From JBBPXY01 sp038200435 (GTDB lineage Bacteria; Actinomycetota; Thermoleophilia; Solirubrobacterales; Solirubrobacteraceae), in contig JBBPXY010000069.1 of assembly GCA_038200435.1 (NCBI GenBank), positions 1-37,314 on the forward strand: a DNA stretch of 37,314 bases. Reading direction: 5' to 3'. The notes beneath the pieces are model-generated. The model did no database searches. It saw only the letters and a list, made by a program, of their open reading frames with translations, and was not told where the DNA came from. The translations under genes were made by a program, and so were the position numbers. The stretch's first letter is position 1, and every line of letters starts with the position of its first letter. Of this stretch, positions 32,805-37,314 are shown piece after piece.

Positions 32805-32810
32805 AGACTA
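32805..32810 (-). promoter_or_regulatory. Predicted -10 element of dapA overlapping a stop codon
   Basis: TAGTCT (minus strand) is 7 bases before the dapA ATG; its first three bases are the TAG stop of the preceding small gene. The same hexamer serves the opuC and VOC promoters. Confidence 0.42.
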
Positions 32811-33185
32811 CCCGGCGAGCGGATCGCCGCTCGACATCTTCGGCGGTGCGTACTCGCCCCCGCTTTCGCCGCTCTTCTCGAGCGGCTCGGATGGCGGAGG
32901 AGCCGGCGCCTTGGGGGCTTCCTGAGGCTGCGCCTGCACGGGTGCGGCAGGTGCTTCGGCGGCAGGCTCAGCCGGGCCGGGCCCTGGAGGCGGAGCGACC
33001 GAGGGTCCCGCGGGCGGCGCGCCTGCGCCGGTCTTCGGGCGCCCAGCGCTGTCGTACTCGACCGGAGACCCGGTGGGAGCCGGAGCGGCACCGGCCTGCT
33101 GGTTCTCGTTGAACTTCGTCTGGGCCTCGTCGAGCTTGGTCTGGGCCTGCTCGGCCATCTTCTTCGCTTTGTCCATGAATCCCAT
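32808..33185 (-). CDS. Small protein with amphipathic helix and Pro/Ala-rich tail
   Basis: This 125-residue protein has an N-terminal charged helix (MGFMDKAKKMAEQAQTKLDE and continuing to about residue 30) with heptad-like spacing, then a long Pro/Ala/Gly-rich disordered region ending KMSSGDPLAG. The helix resembles the start of many small actinobacterial proteins annotated as antitoxin-like (Rv0909 type), but no domain is certain. The ATG at 33185 is well supported by AGAGGAG six bases upstream, the same ribosome site as recA. Strong translation signal and a low-complexity body suggest an abundant structural or binding protein. It may be co-transcribed with the upstream genes; a TTGACT is seen upstream without a good -10. 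Confidence 0.72.
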   Translation of the reverse strand: MGFMDKAKKMAEQAQTKLDEAQTKFNENQQAGAAPAPTGSPVEYDSAGRPKTGAGAPPAGPSVAPPPGPGPAEPAAEAPAAPVQAQPQEAPKAPAPPPSEPLEKSGESGGEYAPPKMSSGDPLAG

Positions 33186-33229
33186 CGTGTGCTCCTCTGT
33201 CGAAAGTCTGTTGGCCCGAGTCAAGCGGG

Positions 33230-33586
33230 TTAGCCGCGCGCGGGCAAGTCGCGCAACGCATCGGTGTAGCGGCGAGGCACCCGGGCTGGGCTGATCCGCT
33301 CGTCTTCCCACAGGGTTATCACGACCAGCTCGGCCGCCGGCGCGTCGTGGCGACAGACGAAGACGAGGCTGCGGTCGACCAGGTCGCGAATGTACACCGA
33401 GCCGCGCGCCCCTGAGGCACCCGGCGGGGCGATGTCGCTAGCCCGGCCCGCCGCCCAGGCCTGCGCTACCCGCCGCACGATTTCTCCGCGCGGGTCGAGC
33501 TCGCCGCTACGCGCCGCCACCCGCTGGCGAAAGCGCTCAGCGGCGTGATCGGTGACGGCGACCAGAACGCCGGGGGCCGACCTCAA
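33230..33586 (-). CDS. Small protein of unknown function, DUF4258/BrnT-like pattern
   Basis: A 118-residue basic protein. TDHAAERFRQRV (12-23), then VYIRDL, RSLVFVCRHD and AELVVITLWEDE follow the helix-then-three-strand pattern of DUF4258-like proteins, which share the RelE/BrnT toxin fold; the match is by eye and weak. The start is a rare TTG at 33586 that overlaps the dapB stop (TTGA), so it depends on coupling to dapB. A putative small partner gene lies 44 bases downstream. It could equally be an uncharacterised housekeeping protein. Confidence 0.68.
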   Translation of the reverse strand: MRSAPGVLVAVTDHAAERFRQRVAARSGELDPRGEIVRRVAQAWAAGRASDIAPPGASGARGSVYIRDLVDRSLVFVCRHDAPAAELVVITLWEDERISPARVPRRYTDALRDLPARG

Positions 33587-34227
33587 AGCAGGTGCTCGAG
33601 CCCCACGGTCGGCGACTCGACCAGGTCGCCCACGCGCCGCACCGCGAGCAGAACGCCCGGCATGAACGACCAGCGGTCGATCGAATCGTGGCGGATCGTC
33701 AGGGTCTCCCCCTCTCCGCCGAAGATCACTTCCTGATGGGCGACGAGACCCGGCAGGCGCACCGAGTGGATGGGCATGTCGGGAGTGCCCATGAGCTCAG
33801 CGGTGCGCTTGGCGGTGCCGCTCGGCTTGTCGAGCTTGCGGTCGTGGTGGAGCTCGATGATCTCCGCCTTCGGCATGTGCTCTGCCGCTGCGGCCGCGAA
33901 GCGCATGAGCAGCACCGCGCCGATCGCGAAGTTCGGCGCGGCGAAGACGTGGGCGCCGCTCACTCCGCGCAGCTCCTCGACGTCGAACCCGGTGGTGCCG
34001 ATCACGACATGCACTCCGGCCGCCAGGCACGCGCGGGCGTTCGCGAGCGCGGTGTCGGGCGTCGTGAAGTCGACGACCACGTCGGCACCCGGGAGTACGT
34101 CCCCAAGGCTCGCGCCCAGCTGAGGGTCGGCGCGACCTGTCAGCTCCATGTCTTCGGCGCCTTCGACCGCTTCGCACACGGTCGCGCCCATGCGACCCGC
34201 GGCACCAGCCACGGCGACCCGGATCAT
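33583..34227 (-). CDS. dapB: 4-hydroxy-tetrahydrodipicolinate reductase
   Basis: DapB reduces the DapA product to tetrahydrodipicolinate, the substrate of DapL. The 214-residue protein is shorter than E. coli DapB but in the range of short DapBs. It shows the dinucleotide motif VAGAAGRMG (6-14), VVDFTTPDTAL (51-61), IGTTGF (76-81), APNFAIG, and the catalytic ELHHDRKLDKPSGTAK (125-140) with the His pair and K134. The ATG at 34227 overlaps the M16 peptidase stop (ATGA) and its own stop overlaps the next start (TTGA), so it is in the middle of a coupled operon. Confidence 0.95.
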   Translation of the reverse strand: MIRVAVAGAAGRMGATVCEAVEGAEDMELTGRADPQLGASLGDVLPGADVVVDFTTPDTALANARACLAAGVHVVIGTTGFDVEELRGVSGAHVFAAPNFAIGAVLLMRFAAAAAEHMPKAEIIELHHDRKLDKPSGTAKRTAELMGTPDMPIHSVRLPGLVAHQEVIFGGEGETLTIRHDSIDRWSFMPGVLLAVRRVGDLVESPTVGLEHLL

Positions 34228-35507
34228 GCCGAGCCGGCCACCGCGGCGACCCCGACCGCCGGCACCGCGGCGCGAAAGGCGTCCGCGTCCGGGCCGATGC
34301 CCGCCGCCGAAAGGCGGCCCGGGTCGTAGATCTCCGCCGCGAGGGCTTCGAGCTCGTCCGCGGTCACGGCGTCGATCTTCTCCACGGCCTCCTCGACCGA
34401 CAGAATCGGTACCTGCGTGATGAGCGAGGCGCCCAAGCGGTTCATGCGCGCGCTCGTCGATTCGAGAGAAAGCAGCATGCGTCCCTTCAAGTTCTCCTTC
34501 GCGCGGGCCAGCTCGTCGGCGCCGACCGGTTCCTCCCGGATCCGCTCGAGCTCCGTGCCGACCACCGAGAAGGCCTCAGCGAGGTTGTCCGCGCGCGTAC
34601 CGACGTACACGCCCGCCTGCCCGGTGCCCGCGTAGTGGCTCGAGAAGGAGTAGACGGAGTAGGCCAGCCCGCGCTTCTCGCGGACCTCTTGGAAGAGCCG
34701 CGAGGAGGAGGATCCGCCGAGCACCGTGTCGAGCAGCCTCAGCCCGAAGCGGCGATCGTCGTCGCGCGCGAGACCCAGCGCGCCGAGGCACACGTGGTAC
34801 TGCTCGGTGTCCTTGACCTCGAAGCACACGCGCGGATCGGTGCTCGGTGTGACCTGCGAAGCGTCGTCGCCGGCCCGCGCCTCCTGGGGCAAGCGCGTGC
34901 GCAGCATCTCCACGAGCGCGTCGTGATCGACCGAGCCCGCTGCGGCGATCACCACGTTCCCAGGCCGGTAGCGGTCGGAGTGGAAGGCGGCGATCTGGTC
35001 GACCGGCGTCTCGGCCACCACCTGCGCACGCCCGATGATGGCCCGGCCGAGCGGATTCTCGCCGAACACCGCAGTGCCCAGGACATCGAAGACCTTGTCT
35101 TGGGGATCGTCCTCGTACATCGCGATCTCCTCGAGGATCACCGCCCGCTCGGAGTCGATGTCAGTGAGCGTCGGCCGGAACACCATGTCGCTCATCACGT
35201 CGACGGCCTTCTCGAGGTGGTCGTCGATCACCCGCGCGTAGACGGAGGTCGTCTCCTTGCCGGTGCCCGCGTTGAGCTCGGCGCCCATGCCGTCGAAGAT
35301 CTCGTCGATCTCGGTGGACCCGTAGCGCTCGGAGCCCTTGAAGAGCAGGTGCTCCAGCAGGTGGGAGAGCCCCGCCTGCTCTTCTGACTCGCCGCGCGAG
35401 CCCGTGCCGATCCAGTACCCGAGGGCCACGGACCGGACGGAGGGCATTGCCTCCGTCACGATCCGCACGCCCGAGTCGAGCTCGGTGATCTTGTGGTCCT
35501 GGGGCAA
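34224..35507 (-). CDS. M16-family zinc metallopeptidase (processing peptidase-like)
   Basis: This inverzincin has two M16 halves. The zinc site HLLEH (49-53 when counted from TTG 35507) follows RSVALGYWIGTGSR, and the downstream Glu lies in VILEEIAMYEDDPQD. The second half carries LGGSSSSRLFQEVREKRGLAYSVYS, typical of the family. No signal peptide is seen. The start is uncertain: TTG 35507 begins just after the pnp stop and matches the usual family N-terminus; GTG codons at 35564 or 35570 would overlap the pnp tail. In Gram-positive bacteria this gene commonly follows pnp. Its substrates are unknown. Confidence 0.88.
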   Translation of the reverse strand: MPQDHKITELDSGVRIVTEAMPSVRSVALGYWIGTGSRGESEEQAGLSHLLEHLLFKGSERYGSTEIDEIFDGMGAELNAGTGKETTSVYARVIDDHLEKAVDVMSDMVFRPTLTDIDSERAVILEEIAMYEDDPQDKVFDVLGTAVFGENPLGRAIIGRAQVVAETPVDQIAAFHSDRYRPGNVVIAAAGSVDHDALVEMLRTRLPQEARAGDDASQVTPSTDPRVCFEVKDTEQYHVCLGALGLARDDDRRFGLRLLDTVLGGSSSSRLFQEVREKRGLAYSVYSFSSHYAGTGQAGVYVGTRADNLAEAFSVVGTELERIREEPVGADELARAKENLKGRMLLSLESTSARMNRLGASLITQVPILSVEEAVEKIDAVTADELEALAAEIYDPGRLSAAGIGPDADAFRAAVPAVGVAAVAGSA

Positions 35508-35526
35508 GGGCTGCAGCTGCCCGGCG

Positions 35527-37314
35527 CTAGGAGCGCTCGGGGTCGCGGCGCGGCCCGCGGCCACCCTCACGGCCGCCGCCGCCGCCGTTGCGTCCGCCGC
35601 GACCACCGCGATCGCCGCCGCGGTCTCGTCCGCCGCCGCCGCCGCCACCGCCGCTACCGCCGACGGAGGCGAGCTCTTCGACCGACTTGCCGGCGACCGA
35701 CGGGTCCTCGGCGAGGCGCAGGCCGATGCGCCCGCGCTCCCGGTCGACCTCGACCACGCGCACGGCGATCTCGTCGCCCTTGTTGAGGACTTCCTCGACC
35801 GTGTCGACCCGCTGGCCGGGTGAGACGTTCGAGATGTGCAGGAGGCCGTCGGTGCCCTTGGAGAGCTCGACGAATGCGCCGAAGGTCGTCGTTTTCACGA
35901 CCTTGCCGGTGAACTCGTCGCCGACCTCGACCTCCTTCATCATCGTCCGGATCCGCTCGAGCAGGGCGCTGCCCAGCTCGCCGTTGGCGGAGTAGATGAG
36001 CACCTGACCCTCGTCGTTGACGTCGATCTGCGACTCGTACTCCTCCGAGAGGCCGCGAATCGTCTCGCCACCCTTGCCGATGAGCAGCCCGATCTGCGAC
36101 TGGTCGATCTGGATCTGCTGGATGCGGGGAGCCCACTTGGAGAGCTCGGCGCGGGGCTCCTCGATGACCTCGGCCATCTTTCCGAGGATGAACTCGCGGC
36201 CGACCTTGGCCTGCGCCAGCGCGTCGCGCAGGATGTCGAACGTGACGCCCGTGATCTTGATGTCCATCTGAAGGGCGGTGATGCCCTCCGAGGTGCCGGC
36301 GACCTTGAAGTCCATGTCGCCCAGGTGGTCTTCCACTCCGGCGATGTCGGACAGCACGATGTAGTCGTCGCCCTCCTTGATGAGGCCCATCGCGATGCCG
36401 GCGACGGGCCGCTTGAGCGGCACGCCCGCGTCCATCAGCGACAGCGAGGATCCGCAGACCGAGGCCCTCGATGACGAGCCGTTGGACTCGAAGATGTCGG
36501 AGACCACGCGGATCGTGTAGGGAAACTCCTCGATCGATGGGATCATCGGCACCAGAGCGCGCTCGGCGAGCGCACCGTGGCCGATGTCGCGGCGCTTGGG
36601 CCCGCGCATAAAGCCCGCCTCCCCGACCGAGAACGGCGGGAAGTTGTAGTGGTGGAAGTAGTACTTCTTGGTCTCGAGCCCGAGGGTGTCGAGACGCATC
36701 TCCTCCTTGAGCGTGCCGAGGGCGGCGACGCTGAAGGCCTGGGTCTGACCGCGTGTGAAGAGCGCGGAGCCGTGGGTACGCGGCGCGACGCTCGTCTCGA
36801 TCGTGATCTGACGGATCTCGTCGGCGCTGCGCCCGTCGGGACGCTTCTTCTCCACCGCGATGCGCTGGCGGATCGTGCTCTTCTCGAGCTTGTCGAACGC
36901 CATCTGCGTCGCGGCGCGGCGCTCGGAGTAACCGTCGGACTCCTTGTCGCCGGCGTGCTCGGCGAGGATCTGCTCCTCGACGGCCTTGGTCGCGTCCTGG
37001 CGCTCGAGCTTGTCCTCGACCTGGGTGGCCTTGACCAACGCGTCGCCGTGGGACTTCTTGATGGCGTCGAGCACGGTCTCATCGACCTGCGGTACCTCAA
37101 CCTCCATCTTGGCCTTGCCGGCCTTCTCGGCCAGCTCGCGCTGAAGCGCGCACAGCTTCTTGATCGCGTCGTGCGCGATGTCGAGCGCGTCGAGGATCTC
37201 GGCCTCGGGGATCTCGGTGGCCCCGGCCTCAACCATGAGGATGGCCTCCTCGGTGCCCGCGACGACGAGATCGAGCTCGGAGTTCTCGAGCAGGTCGGCC
37301 TCGTCGGGGTTGAC
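35527..37314 (-). CDS. pnp: Polyribonucleotide nucleotidyltransferase, 5' end outside the window
   Basis: PNPase phosphorolytically degrades RNA 3' to 5' and can add tails. The visible 595 residues run open to the window edge and lack the N-terminal RNase PH domain start (about 150 residues). Present are the end of the first core, the all-helical linker, the second RNase PH core (KKRPDGRSADEIRQI, HGSALFTRGQTQ, RRDIGHGALAERAL, SNGSSSRASVCGSSLSLMD), the KH domain with IGKGGETIRGL, and the S1 domain (FTGKVVKTTTFGAFVEL, DGLLHISNV). The last 45 residues form a Gly/Arg-rich tail with a run of eight Gly and RGG/RDRGG units, an RNA-binding type of tail not present in all PNPases. Confidence 0.96.
   Translation of the reverse strand, partial: VNPDEADLLENSELDLVVAGTEEAILMVEAGATEIPEAEILDALDIAHDAIKKLCALQRELAEKAGKAKMEVEVPQVDETVLDAIKKSHGDALVKATQVEDKLERQDATKAVEEQILAEHAGDKESDGYSERRAATQMAFDKLEKSTIRQRIAVEKKRPDGRSADEIRQITIETSVAPRTHGSALFTRGQTQAFSVAALGTLKEEMRLDTLGLETKKYYFHHYNFPPFSVGEAGFMRGPKRRDIGHGALAERALVPMIPSIEEFPYTIRVVSDIFESNGSSSRASVCGSSLSLMDAGVPLKRPVAGIAMGLIKEGDDYIVLSDIAGVEDHLGDMDFKVAGTSEGITALQMDIKITGVTFDILRDALAQAKVGREFILGKMAEVIEEPRAELSKWAPRIQQIQIDQSQIGLLIGKGGETIRGLSEEYESQIDVNDEGQVLIYSANGELGSALLERIRTMMKEVEVGDEFTGKVVKTTTFGAFVELSKGTDGLLHISNVSPGQRVDTVEEVLNKGDEIAVRVVEVDRERGRIGLRLAEDPSVAGKSVEELASVGGSGGGGGGGGRDRGGDRGGRGGRNGGGGGREGGRGPRRDPERS

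Noticed and set aside
1..37314. tRNA genes, CRISPR array, insertion sequence or prophage
   Set aside because: No cloverleaf with a CCA end, no regularly spaced repeats, and no transposase, integrase or phage motifs were seen on either strand.

Overview
The window is GC-rich bacterial chromosome with ATG/GTG/TTG starts, dense gene packing and many 4-base start/stop overlaps. The murT/gatD pair, the recA-recX, ftsK, rnj and dapA order, a DapL-type aminotransferase beside dapF, and a choice-of-anchor L secreted protein suggest an actinobacterium, probably a deep-branching one such as class Thermoleophilia (Solirubrobacterales or relatives). That placement is an inference from gene content; there is no rRNA here. 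I see no mobile element, CRISPR array, tRNA or prophage, so this looks like core chromosome.

Layout. 23-2860 (+): murT, a SAM-methyltransferase and gatD as one overlapping operon for amidation of peptidoglycan D-Glu. 2872-6466 (+): a promoter and a four-gene glycine-betaine/choline (OpuC/ProU-type) ABC importer, closed by a 13-bp inverted repeat. 6519-10218 (-): hflX, dut and a secreted neutral-ceramidase-like protein. 10366-12395 (+): a VOC protein and a PhoD-like phosphoesterase. 12400-15324 (-): miaA, dapF and dapL. 15346-17300 (+): FIST sensory protein and short-chain dehydrogenase. 17297-20209 (-): asparaginase, alpha/beta hydrolase, MscS channel. 20357-21331 (+): promoter and secreted choice-of-anchor L protein. 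21387-37314 (-): a long co-directional housekeeping stretch, read from the right: pnp (5' end outside the window), M16 peptidase, dapB, a small unknown gene, a Pro/Ala-rich small protein, dapA, rnj, ftsK, rodZ-like, cinA, recA, recX, a PRC-barrel-like protein, miaB.

The genes converge on cell-wall building. dapA, dapB, dapL and dapF give tetrahydrodipicolinate to L,L-DAP to meso-DAP without the acyl branch, and MurT/GatD amidate the stem peptide. RNA turnover and modification (PNPase, RNase J, MiaA, MiaB, HflX) and DNA maintenance (RecA, RecX, FtsK, Dut) make up most of the rest.

The most unusual observations are: a DapF in which both catalytic cysteines are serine while the rest of the active-site sequence is intact; a methyltransferase gene wedged between the two subunits of the MurT-GatD complex; a recurring TANNNT hexamer 6-10 bases before the start codon of genes that lead transcription units and lack a Shine-Dalgarno, pointing to leaderless mRNAs; a 27-bp divergent spacer between miaA and the FIST gene with overlapping -10 elements; and a nested-palindrome control region before recA.
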